NCBI GenBank assembly: GCA_021840785.1
Contig: JAKBXD010000106.1
Coordinates: 1 to 6,517, forward strand
DNA: 6,517 nt
Reading direction: 5' to 3'
Origin: Pseudomonadota bacterium
GTDB taxonomy: Bacteria > Pseudomonadota > Gammaproteobacteria > Acidithiobacillales > Acidithiobacillaceae
Shown here: positions 1-5,661 of the stretch, one piece after another
How the letters are laid out: each line of letters opens with the position of its first letter
Position numbering within the stretch: position 1 is the first letter of the stretch
Position numbers and translations under genes: made by a program
The notes under the pieces: generated by a model
What the model saw: the letters and a program-made list of their open reading frames with translations, nothing else
Database searches by the model: none
Told to the model about the DNA's origin: nothing

Positions 1-15
1 GCGGTTGTCAGACAT
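1..15 (-). CDS. Start of a gene downstream of pyrC (partial; possibly ribonuclease T)
   Basis: Only the first five codons (MSDNR) lie in the window; the gene runs off the left edge. The start is supported by a good ribosome binding site, AGGAGA at 28-23 on the minus strand, seven bases before the ATG. It lies 83 bp downstream of the pyrC stop, in the same direction, so it may share the pyrC transcript. In Pseudomonas the gene after pyrC is rnt (ribonuclease T, a 3'-5' exonuclease that matures tRNA ends), and MSDN is also how E. coli RNase T begins. The product is therefore a guess from position and four residues; the start itself is more secure. Confidence 0.55.
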
Positions 16-98
16 TCGTTATTCTCCTAATCATGTAGTCCACCACAACGAAACAGCGGAAGTTTTGGTTAAAATACGGGCCACTGCCAGGTGCCTGC

Positions 99-1136
99 TC
101 ATGCTACCACTCGCCACGTTATCATTTCTCCAGCGCGCAACGGCACGACCGTGTCCTTCCCGAAATGCAGTTCTTCAGGCACCCTCCAACTCTGCTGCTC
201 CAGGGTGAGAGTATCCCGGTTGCGCGGCAACCGGTAGAAATCCGGTCCATGGAAGCTCGCAAAAGCCTCCAGTCGGTCAAGCGCACCGGCTCGCTCAAAA
301 ATCTCTGCGTAGAGCTCAATCGCCGCATGTGCGGTATAAATGCCAGCGCAGCCGCAGGCGGACTCCTTGGCTTGACGCGGATGCGGCGCGCTGTCGGTGC
401 CGAGAAAAAATTTCGGGTTGCCGCTCGTGGCTGCGGCGACAAGCGCTGCGCGCTGCGTCTCCCGCTTCAGGAGCGGCAGACAGTAATGATGTGCTTGTAA
501 CCCGCCCTCGAACAGCGCGTTGCGGTTGAGCAGCAGATGATGCGCGGTGATCGTCGCGGCGACGGTGTTGGGGGCCTGCCGAACGAACTCGACCGCCGCG
601 CGTGTGGTAATATGCTCCAGCACCATGCGCAGGCCGGGAAAATCGCGCGTCAACGGCATGAGGTGTCGGTCGATGAACACCGCCTCACGGTCAAACACGT
701 CCACGCTCGGATCGATCACTTCGCCGTGCATCAACAACGGCAGATCCTGCTTTTCCATCGCCGCGAGCACCGAATAGGCACGCTTCAGATCGGTCACGCC
801 ATGCTCGGAATGGGTGGTAGCGCCGGCCGGGTAATACTTGACCGCCTGCACAAAGCCACTATTTTTTGCCTTCGCGATCTCGGACACCGGCATATTGTCC
901 GTGAGATAAAGGGTCATGAGCGGATCGAAGCGCATATCCGCTGGGAGTGCCGCGAGGATGCGGTCGCGGTAGGCATGCGCCAAATCAACTGTCGTGATGG
1001 GAGGTTGAAGATTCGGCATGACAATGGCGCGCGCAAAACGCCTCGCCGTGTCGGGGAGTACCGCGGCCATCATCGCGCCATCCCGAAGATGGAGATGCCA
1101 ATCGTCGGGGCGTATGAGAGTGAGTCGCTTCACCAT
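99..1136 (-). CDS. pyrC: Dihydroorotase, class II (PyrC)
   Basis: Cytoplasmic zinc amidohydrolase that interconverts N-carbamoyl-aspartate and dihydroorotate, step three of de novo pyrimidine synthesis. The 345-aa product is close to the E. coli enzyme (about 348 aa). Visible active-site residues are the metal-binding HLH (H14, H16) followed by R18-D19, the lysine that becomes carboxylated (K100 in VKYYPAGATT), metal histidines H137 (MHGE) and H175 (LEH), and the catalytic aspartate D248 in GTDSAPH with H252. All family landmarks are present in order, so it should be active. The ATG at 1136 is chosen because AGGAGG lies six bases upstream (1148-1143) and the protein then starts MVKRLTLIRPDDWHLH; a 46-codon in-frame extension upstream carries no family similarity. 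It is the third gene of a likely minus-strand operon, 67 bp after the 185-aa gene. Confidence 0.97.
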   Translation of the reverse strand: MVKRLTLIRPDDWHLHLRDGAMMAAVLPDTARRFARAIVMPNLQPPITTVDLAHAYRDRILAALPADMRFDPLMTLYLTDNMPVSEIAKAKNSGFVQAVKYYPAGATTHSEHGVTDLKRAYSVLAAMEKQDLPLLMHGEVIDPSVDVFDREAVFIDRHLMPLTRDFPGLRMVLEHITTRAAVEFVRQAPNTVAATITAHHLLLNRNALFEGGLQAHHYCLPLLKRETQRAALVAAATSGNPKFFLGTDSAPHPRQAKESACGCAGIYTAHAAIELYAEIFERAGALDRLEAFASFHGPDFYRLPRNRDTLTLEQQSWRVPEELHFGKDTVVPLRAGEMITWRVVA

Positions 1137-1142
1137 TGCTAC

Positions 1143-1148
1143 CCTCCT
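1143..1148 (-). promoter_or_regulatory. Ribosome binding site that fixes the pyrC start
   Basis: A perfect AGGAGG on the minus strand, six bases before the ATG at 1136. It decides against the longer in-frame reading that begins at 1274 and would overlap the end of the upstream gene. Confidence 0.85.
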
Positions 1149-1203
1149 GGTACACAAAGTCGGAGTATAACCATCCGGAGCAGGTTTTACCTGGTTCATT
1201 TTT

Positions 1204-1761
1204 TCAATGGCATGACAATTCGTCCTGTAAGGACAAAGCACCCGTATCCGGGTCGCAATAAATCGGGTCGGCAATCCGCAGCGGATACCGGAGATTCAGT
1301 TGATTGATCTCTGCATACACTTGCTCCACGGGTGTGCCACGCGCGAAAACCGGTGAATAAGCGCCAACGGTTCCGGTGTTTCCCTGCGTAAGCGCAATCA
1401 GCGCATCAAGCAATAGATTATGGGAAAGCCCCATCCCCTCATTAGTCTCCCGGCATACCGCCTCGATCGAGGCGATTGACCAGATACCCCACAAGGCAAA
1501 AGTTTCCCGTATCGTCAGAAGAAGGGTCTGAGTGGCTGACAATGGCCATACCCACTCTTGAGGAAGGCTGGTGACTGTGTGCTCATCCACCCATACGCCC
1601 AAGAAACGTTCATTGGCAAAGGAATCGCCTTGGCGGCTGCGACAAAACGCAAGAAACGCCTCGACCTGCTGGCAGGCGTTGGCAAGATCATCTGTTCTCC
1701 GAACGAAAAGAAACAGACATGCTACTGGAACATCCCGCACTGCCTCGGTAATCGTTGTCAT
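1204..1761 (-). CDS. Hypothetical protein, 185 aa, between DUF6671 gene and pyrC
   Basis: I do not recognise this protein. It is 185 aa, with no signal peptide and no certain membrane segment. A hydrophobic stretch near the N-terminus (about residues 11-20, VPVACLFLFV) reads more like a buried beta strand, since it is followed by charged RRTDD. It is rich in tryptophan in the middle (W57, W70, W72, W91, W94) and has five scattered cysteines (C15, C30, C40, C103, C169) with no CxxC pair. The start at 1761 is preferred because GAGGAG lies ten bases before it; the reading frame stays open upstream into the end of the preceding gene, and an ATG at 1794 would be an alternative adding 11 residues. 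It sits 55 bp after the DUF6671 gene and 67 bp before pyrC, in the same direction, so it is probably co-transcribed with them. Confidence 0.7.
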   Translation of the reverse strand: MTTITEAVRDVPVACLFLFVRRTDDLANACQQVEAFLAFCRSRQGDSFANERFLGVWVDEHTVTSLPQEWVWPLSATQTLLLTIRETFALWGIWSIASIEAVCRETNEGMGLSHNLLLDALIALTQGNTGTVGAYSPVFARGTPVEQVYAEINQLNLRYPLRIADPIYCDPDTGALSLQDELSCH

Positions 1762-1816
1762 GATGGGATACTCCTCAACTCGGGCTGCCGACATATGGCT
1801 GTCTGCCGTTTCTGAT

Positions 1817-2695
1817 TCACGGATTGCACCAATCGCAGTGGCCCGCTGGAGCGGTCTTCTCCGGGCGTTCCAGCGCGACTTGATGGCCACACCTGGCACA
1901 ACGGTGGATGTCCGCCCGGGTGTCCCGTGTCGGGGAGTCACAATCCTCACAAGGCAAGCCGGGGATGCGCTCCACGATCTGAAAACCGGGCGTATTGCAG
2001 ATCGGGCATGGGGTGCGAAGTTTGTGGGCGAGATCCCGTGAGGCTTGGGCAACCATCTCCATGCGCATGGGATTCATATGCGCACGCATGTCGGTTTCCA
2101 GGAAGGCGCAGCCGTTGTCCGCCTCGCCACAGGCCCAGAAAAAGGCCTCACGCAGCGATTCCCAGTCGGCAATCCCTTTGCGGACGCGGGAGTCGTCGGC
2201 ATGGCGCGGGCGCACTACGATCCCGTGTTCGGGAAAATCTGCCGCGCGGGCGAATGCCTCGGCCTGCTCCCAGTTGGCAGCGAGCAGATGAGAGAAGTTG
2301 GTCCTACCCGAGGCAACTCCCACCACTTCGATTCCGAGCGTATCGTCGATCCAGACCATCATTTCTATGTTCAGGGAAAACAGCCCGGTAAACGGATCCG
2401 GTCCGAAGCTGCCTTCACTAGCGAGTCCCAGGGGCAAATTCGCCAACTTCATGCCGATGCGTGCCTTTTTCCGCGCCGCCTCGATCTGGGTGCCGGCACG
2501 GGGGATGTCGCGGGTAAAGGTACCCAGTTGGTCCGTGTCAAAGCCTGTCACCAGTGCGACCTCACAACCAATGGCGGCGGCCAGTATAGGAGCAACAACT
2601 TTCTCCTTGCCGTGCTGGGTAAGTAAGGCCACGCTTGAATCTTTGTAGATGGCGTTTTTCAAACGCGAATATTTTGCATGCTCTATCTCACGCAT
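1817..2695 (-). CDS. DUF6671-family protein with C-terminal zinc ribbons
   Basis: The 292-aa product matches, from memory of the family, the proteins grouped as DUF6671, whose function is not established. Visible family stretches are ALLTQHGKEK (about 23-32), VTGFDTDQLGTFTRDIPR (49-66), the ARKKARIG helix (74-81), LASEGSFGPDP (91-101) and FLETDMRAHMNPMRM (198-212). The C-terminal 65 residues hold four CxxC pairs (C230/C233, C249/C252, C266/C269, C287/C290), enough for two zinc ribbons, so it may bind nucleic acid or a protein partner; that role is inference. The start is uncertain: the ATG at 2695 has GGGAG about 12 bases upstream, a long spacing, while a GTG at 2722 has no visible site and overlaps the sequence next to a hairpin. 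It leads a likely operon with the 185-aa gene and pyrC. Confidence 0.85.
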   Translation of the reverse strand: MREIEHAKYSRLKNAIYKDSSVALLTQHGKEKVVAPILAAAIGCEVALVTGFDTDQLGTFTRDIPRAGTQIEAARKKARIGMKLANLPLGLASEGSFGPDPFTGLFSLNIEMMVWIDDTLGIEVVGVASGRTNFSHLLAANWEQAEAFARAADFPEHGIVVRPRHADDSRVRKGIADWESLREAFFWACGEADNGCAFLETDMRAHMNPMRMEMVAQASRDLAHKLRTPCPICNTPGFQIVERIPGLPCEDCDSPTRDTRADIHRCARCGHQVALERPEKTAPAGHCDWCNP

Positions 2696-2728
2696 TTGAT
2701 GGCATGACTCCCAAAAAAGCACAGGCCA

Positions 2729-2750
2729 CGGGGTTGCCAGAGCAACCCCG
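2729..2750 (-). terminator. Strong hairpin between the 89-aa gene and the DUF6671 gene
   Basis: CGGGGTTGC and GCAACCCCG form a perfect 9-bp stem closed by a four-base loop. Read on the minus strand it begins 11 bp after the stop of the 89-aa gene, and a run of six T follows at 2718-2713, but ten bases separate it from the stem, so it is not a textbook terminator. It may end the upstream transcript or act as an attenuator in the leader of the DUF6671-pyrC operon. Confidence 0.45.
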
Positions 2751-2761
2751 ACTTCATTTGG

Positions 2762-3031
2762 TTAATCCGTCACATTCCAGTGGGTTCCAACATGACCGGC
2801 ACGGAGCCATGCCAAGTAACGGCGAGCCTCATAGATACTAAGAAGGGACGGCTCTTGATCGTGGTGATAACGTACGCAGACATAGTGCCCTGCCGCCCGG
2901 GCGTGGGCGCCGTTGAATTCTTCATGGGACGGCACCCCCTTTGACGAAAGGGCATCAATGTCCTGAGCAAGCTCGAAAGCCGAAAGCCTCAAATCTGCCG
3001 CGGGTTTTGCCAACTGCCTGAAAATAGACAT
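2762..3031 (-). CDS. Hypothetical protein, 89 aa
   Basis: Not recognised. The 89-aa product has no signal peptide or membrane segment. Its first 33 residues look like a helix (FRQLAKPAADLRLSAFELAQDIDAL), followed by a region with several histidines and aromatics (H43, H49, Y50, Y55, H56, H57) and a C-terminal part with YEARRYLAWLRAGH, which looks helical, ending in GTHWNVTD. The start at 3031 is chosen because GGGAGG stands four bases upstream; a longer reading from 3094 has no such site. It lies 66 bp before the DUF6671 gene, same strand, but a strong hairpin stands between them, so it may form its own transcript. That it is a real gene rests on the ribosome binding site and position, not on homology. 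Confidence 0.6.
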   Translation of the reverse strand: MSIFRQLAKPAADLRLSAFELAQDIDALSSKGVPSHEEFNGAHARAAGHYVCVRYHHDQEPSLLSIYEARRYLAWLRAGHVGTHWNVTD

Positions 3032-3214
3032 AAAACCTCCCGTTGCTCCATTCAAGACAGACATCGTCTGGAACACTACTATTGCGTTTATCACGAGACC
3101 TCATGGCTCGCACCCGATATCACACTGGGGAAAATGCTCTCCATCGGGTCTGTCGGCGCGCTCAGAGGGGCGATGACTGAGGAGGAGTGTGGAGGAGACT
3201 AAATTTAAATAAAA

Positions 3215-3242
3215 GTTAAATATACTTACCGTAATATTTAAC
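3215..3242. repeat. Perfect 9-bp inverted repeat in AT-rich spacer
   Basis: GTTAAATAT (3215-3223) and ATATTTAAC (3234-3242) are exact complements separated by ten bases. It lies in the most AT-rich part of the window, about 185 bp upstream of the 89-aa minus-strand gene. On the minus strand a weak promoter, TTATTG then TATATT 17 bases later, falls across it, so a dimeric repressor or activator site is possible. Function is inference. The surrounding stretch 3032-3323 holds no convincing gene. Confidence 0.4.
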
Positions 3243-3323
3243 AATAACTGAACGTAATTGGGTCTGCCCGCCGACGAATGCTTCAGCCTCACGGGGGCAG
3301 ATACTTAGCTAGGGTAGCCTTAG

Positions 3324-3443
3324 AGATCAAACTGGCCGCCCAAGCGCGACCGACGTACCGCACTGATGCTGTTTGAAGTCATCAAGAAGGAAGGCTTCAC
3401 CGGCTGCTATGCACGGGTCATCAAGTCCGTGCGCAACTGGCGG
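3324..3443 (+). pseudogene. istA: Fragment of an IS21-family transposase (istA) gene
   Basis: The open frame from 3324 reads PPKRDRRTALMLFEVIKKEG and on through FTGCYARVIKSVRNWR. This matches my memory of the N-terminal helix-turn-helix region of IstA, the DNA-binding transposase of IS21-type elements, just before its catalytic domain (typically ...KRDRRTA..LF..I...G(F/Y)TG.Y..V...(I/V)R.WR). A stop codon at 3321-3323 closes the frame upstream, and after the tryptophan-arginine the sequence leaves the family: no catalytic DDE domain follows and no istB gene is present. It is therefore a remnant cut on both sides. It sits between the AT-rich spacer and the outer-membrane protein gene, marking past insertion activity here. 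Confidence 0.6.
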
Positions 3444-3454
3444 AATGTGATCGC

Positions 3455-3490
3455 TCCCCAGGTGGTCAGTTTTAAATACGCGCCAACAAT
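3455..3490. mobile_element. Possible end of the decayed IS21-type element
   Basis: Directly after the istA fragment comes GTGGTCAGTTTTAAATACGC, a pattern like the terminal repeats I recall near the ends of some IS21-type elements (GGTCAGTTTT... followed by a GCC-rich stretch and TGACA or CAACA). If right, an internal deletion joined the start of istA to the element's far end. Based on memory of the pattern only. Confidence 0.3.
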
Positions 3491-3557
3491 ACAGGGATCA
3501 TACCCGAGCCCCTTAATTCTTGCGGGGGTGGATCCATTTTTCTCTGCCTAAATCTCG

Positions 3558-4310
3558 TTAGTAGTGGTAGGCCAAACCGAAGATCCCGCGCACATCATTG
3601 ACGCGTATGTCCCTGGAGGCCGTCCCCATTCGACCGGAAGCCGAATACCTGTCGTAGTACGCGCCGACAAAGCCGCTCCATGACGAGTCAAAACGGTAAT
3701 CCGCCTTTGTGCCAACCTGCAGCACATTTGCGCCCGGCGCGTTCGTGGAAATGCCCCCAAGGTATCCAATATGCCCACTGATGGTAATCCGGCTGGTCGG
3801 AGCGATGGCACCATACACCCCCCCGCCGAGGGCATTGTTTACATAGGCTGCCGACTGACCCCCCACCCATAAGGTGAATTGTGCACACTGGTAGCCGATG
3901 TAGGGACCAACGATCACGTTCTGGGCAACCTGAAAGCCTTTACCGAACCGCGCATTGAACTGTAGGGAGTGTCCGCTTATATTACTAGGGCTGGGACCAC
4001 TCCCGACCTTAACCCCGGTGGGGCTGTAGATGGTATACGTACCCCCATTGAGAGCCGGCCCTACGCCATAGTCGAATCCCAGATGGGCAAACCACCATTC
4101 GGAATTGGCGCCGTTGAAGGCAACACCAACACCAGTGGTGGTGTTGCCACCGGACGCGGTGATCGAACCATAGGCATTACCGGCTGTAACACGGGATGGT
4201 GTGCCGACGATCTGCCCGTAGATGCCCAGACTATCCAATCCGTTGCGCAGAACGTTGGCATTTGCCCCAAGCGGAACACACAATGCGACAACAAGGATAA
4301 TATGTTTCAT
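3558..4310 (-). CDS. Secreted probable outer-membrane beta-barrel protein
   Basis: A 250-aa protein with a Sec signal peptide: MKH, a hydrophobic core, then a cleavage site after ANA at about residue 18. The mature part is rich in glycine, serine, threonine, asparagine and aromatics with alternating hydrophobic residues, typical of beta strands (for example 115-122 SLQFNARF, 133-140 IVGPYIGY, 175-183 ITISGHIGY, 212-220 SGFVGAYYD), and ends in GIFGLAYHY. A terminal aromatic residue is the usual recognition signal for outer-membrane insertion by the BAM complex, here Y rather than the commoner F. One lone cysteine, C142, is in the mature chain. The closest class is the small porin or OmpA/Opa-like barrel group; no precise family is claimed. 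The start at 4310 has GGAGAG eight to nine bases upstream. It stands alone on its strand, next to an IS21 fragment. Confidence 0.8.
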   Translation of the reverse strand: MKHIILVVALCVPLGANANVLRNGLDSLGIYGQIVGTPSRVTAGNAYGSITASGGNTTTGVGVAFNGANSEWWFAHLGFDYGVGPALNGGTYTIYSPTGVKVGSGPSPSNISGHSLQFNARFGKGFQVAQNVIVGPYIGYQCAQFTLWVGGQSAAYVNNALGGGVYGAIAPTSRITISGHIGYLGGISTNAPGANVLQVGTKADYRFDSSWSGFVGAYYDRYSASGRMGTASRDIRVNDVRGIFGLAYHY

Positions 4311-4354
4311 TATTTTTGCTCTCCAGGTGATTGCAGGGTGACAGAACTCAGATT

Positions 4355-4371
4355 AAACGAAGCGCTCGTTT
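4355..4371. promoter_or_regulatory. Near-palindrome upstream of the outer-membrane protein gene
   Basis: AAACG and CGTTT flank the self-complementary AGCGCT, with one extra A. It lies 45-61 bp upstream of the ATG at 4310, a common place for an operator or for a leader hairpin. No clear -35 and -10 pair can be assigned. Inferred from symmetry only. Confidence 0.3.
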
Positions 4372-4543
4372 ATGCTTATGCAGACCAACCAAGCAGGGAT
4401 CATAATAAAATATGTCCGGTATGTCACCCATGCGCGCCGAACCGACCTCGCTCCTTAAACGCGTAACGCCGGCGAGTCATATCAGGTATCCTAATCTGAT
4501 GATTTGTGGATCAGCATACACCTTCACTCCAAAACTGAAAATG

Positions 4544-4607
4544 CAGGATGATACTATTTTGTCCGTTAACACAAAGAAGTGTTCGCTGAAAAAATAGTAT
4601 CATCCTG
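4544..4607. repeat. Perfect 17-bp inverted repeat with nested hairpin
   Basis: The 17 bases CAGGATGATACTATTTT (4544-4560) recur exactly as their complement at 4591-4607. The 30-nt loop holds a second small stem, AACAC (4568-4572) with GTGTT (4579-4583). No T-run follows on either strand, so it is not a normal terminator. A small transposon-like element, an IS end or a structured RNA are all possible; no short target duplication is visible at its edges. Confidence 0.85.
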
Positions 4608-4893
4608 ACGTCTCGCGGATTTCCCGCCCCCTCGGCGGGCTCTTTACCTCTAGTGGCAAGTATGCAGCGTTAGCAGTCATTCTCATCGAGGTTCGGAATA
4701 GGTAATACCGGCCATATCCGGTCGTTGATGCTTCTTCCATATCAGTCCGATGAACGGACGGAGTGCAGCGGGGACCAGTCGTTAGCCTACCTCTGGATGG
4801 GCGCCAGCTTCGTGTCCCCATTTTCATACATGGATATAGAGGCTGGTAAATGATAAAGTATCGACAATCAGTTGGTTAGTATCTGTTATCGCG

Positions 4894-4934
4894 GGTCTCT
4901 ATATTAAAGACTGTCCGGACCTATAGGTCTCTAT
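4894..4934. repeat. 9-bp direct repeats and palindromes beside the cassette's left edge
   Basis: GGTCTCTAT occurs at 4894-4902 and again at 4926-4934. Between them lie the overlapping palindromes GTCCGGAC (4913-4920) and GACCTATAGGTC (4918-4929). This stands immediately left of the GTTAGGC crossover site at 4943. Direct repeats next to the crossover are a feature of integron attI sites, where they bind the integrase, so this may be an attI or a secondary target; that reading is inference. Confidence 0.35.
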
Positions 4935-4942
4935 TATTTACT

Positions 4943-4949
4943 GTTAGGC
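4943..4949 (+). other. Left crossover site of an integron gene cassette (GTTAGGC)
   Basis: The seven bases fit the integron core consensus GTTRRRY. IntI-type recombinases cut between G and TT, so the cassette would start at 4944. The site is the exact complement of GCCTAAC at 5662-5668, as expected for the two ends of one cassette. No attC hairpin is visible to its left. Confidence 0.75.
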
Positions 4950-4987
4950 TCTTCGCAACTGCGAAACATTAATATACGGAGTGAACT

Positions 4988-5272
4988 TTGGCCCTTAACG
5001 AAGAACAACAACGCAAAGCTCTGGACCACCTCAACACCAAGTGGAAAGGACTGCGTAATTGCCAGATATGCGGAGATACTAACTGGAATGTTCATCCAGA
5101 GCTATACGAAATGAGGCAGTTCAATGAAGGGAACATGGTGCTTGGAGGCCCGTTGATACCGCTTTTGGTTATAGAGTGTACCAATTGCGGAAATACGATT
5201 TCCATTAATGCCATTAGAGCCGGAATTGTGACCCCCGACAAAAAAGAAGGCAGTGCTAATGGCGGAAAATAA
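4988..5272 (+). CDS. Small zinc-ribbon protein, 94 aa (cassette gene 1)
   Basis: A 94-aa protein of unknown function that resembles, from memory, a widespread group of small zinc-ribbon proteins. It has an N-terminal helix (LNEEQQRKALDHLNTKWKG), then CQIC (C25, C28) and CTNC (C64, C67), four cysteines able to hold one zinc ion. Between them lies NWNVHPELYEMRQF and a hydrophobic stretch GGPLIPLLVIE that ends in the second cysteine pair; CGNTISINAIRAGIV follows. A soluble cytoplasmic protein is expected. It starts at TTG, supported by GGAG (4979-4982) five bases upstream and by the absence of any in-frame ATG before the conserved part. Its end overlaps the next gene by 14 bp, so the two are translated from one message and probably act together. 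Both sit inside an integron cassette. Confidence 0.85.
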   Translation: MALNEEQQRKALDHLNTKWKGLRNCQICGDTNWNVHPELYEMRQFNEGNMVLGGPLIPLLVIECTNCGNTISINAIRAGIVTPDKKEGSANGGK

Positions 5273-5648
5273 TTTTGAATTTAGGGACACTTTATCCTAC
5301 AAATCTCCAGAAGCGCCAGACTGCCTAATCGTGCCCGAAGCTCAATGGGATGAGCTGCATGATAACTTACAAAAGTCCAGCCCTTTTAAAGATAATCTTT
5401 TGTGGATGCTGTGCGGTGTATGCGGAGGCGGTACCATTAGCTGCTGGGCGACCTATTTTTCATTTCCGAAAAATGTTGGGCCCCTGCTGAAACTGATCTT
5501 TCTGGTGTTGGGTATTATCTTGCCCTTAGCCACTATCCTTTTTCTCATATTGGCGTTCCGACTAGGCTCAGAAGCAACAGCAGATAGCGTCAGAGGCCAA
5601 ATGTCCGTTTTAAAGAAGGGTTTTAGAAAGCTAACAGCAAAAAGCTAA
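5259..5648 (+). CDS. Small two-segment membrane protein, 129 aa (cassette gene 2)
   Basis: A 129-aa protein with a cytoplasmic-looking N-terminal part of about 45 residues (including IVPEAQWDELHDNL, about 24-37), two likely membrane helices (about 46-66 and 76-100) and a basic C-terminal tail (KKGFRKLTAKS). There is no signal peptide. The ATG at 5259 is chosen over a GTG at 5253 because AGAAGG (5245-5250) lies eight bases before it. It overlaps the zinc-ribbon gene by 14 bp. Pairs of a small zinc-ribbon protein and a two-helix protein with an EXXWDXL-like N-terminal motif occur, as I recall, side by side in other bacteria, which would make this a conserved two-gene unit; the function is not known to me. 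A 14-bp tandem duplication straddles its last codons and sets the present stop. Confidence 0.8.
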   Translation: MAENNFEFRDTLSYKSPEAPDCLIVPEAQWDELHDNLQKSSPFKDNLLWMLCGVCGGGTISCWATYFSFPKNVGPLLKLIFLVLGIILPLATILFLILAFRLGSEATADSVRGQMSVLKKGFRKLTAKS

Positions 5649-5654
5649 CAGCAA
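5627..5654 (+). repeat. Perfect 14-bp tandem duplication at the end of cassette gene 2
   Basis: AAAGCTAACAGCAA occurs twice in immediate succession (5627-5640 and 5641-5654). As 14 is not a multiple of three, the second copy shifts the frame and supplies the present TAA at 5646. With one copy the protein would end KLTATN at a TAG instead of KLTAKS, so the effect on the protein is small. Confidence 0.95.
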
Positions 5655-5661
5655 CGAATTA

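Larger units (their letters stand above)
4311..4943. other. Gene-poor interval with several hairpins
   Basis: No convincing gene is seen here. Besides the 17-bp inverted repeat, three small stems follow within about 140 bp: CCCGCC/GGCGGG (4623-4639), ACCGG/CCGGT (4707-4722) and GTCCG/CGGAC (4745-4759). A 75-codon minus-strand reading at 4827-4600 is arginine- and proline-rich, has no recognisable family and no good ribosome binding site. The hairpin cluster could be the worn 3' end of a transposable element or a small structured RNA, but nothing in it decides between these. The last 50 bp before the cassette carry the direct repeats described separately. Confidence 0.5.

Noticed and set aside
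537..1307. Long plus-strand open frame opposite pyrC (256 codons)
   Set aside because: It lies wholly antisense to a clear dihydroorotase gene, has no family similarity and is explained by codon bias of pyrC.
1571..2626. Several plus-strand open frames opposite the 185-aa and DUF6671 genes
   Set aside because: They mirror the coding strand, are rich in arginine and serine, and lack ribosome binding sites.
3101..3292. 63-codon minus-strand frame with a hydrophobic stretch
   Set aside because: It begins with GTG without a ribosome binding site and crosses the AT-rich inverted repeat, whose TTT/ATT codons create the hydrophobic look.
3969..4466. Plus-strand open frame of 165 codons opposite the outer-membrane protein gene
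   Set aside because: The opposite strand has a signal peptide, a good ribosome binding site and barrel-like sequence; this frame has none of these.
4745..4760. Hammerhead-like ribozyme around GTCCGATGAACGGAC
   Set aside because: The conserved CTGATGA and GAAA core and the third stem are missing; it is only a short hairpin.
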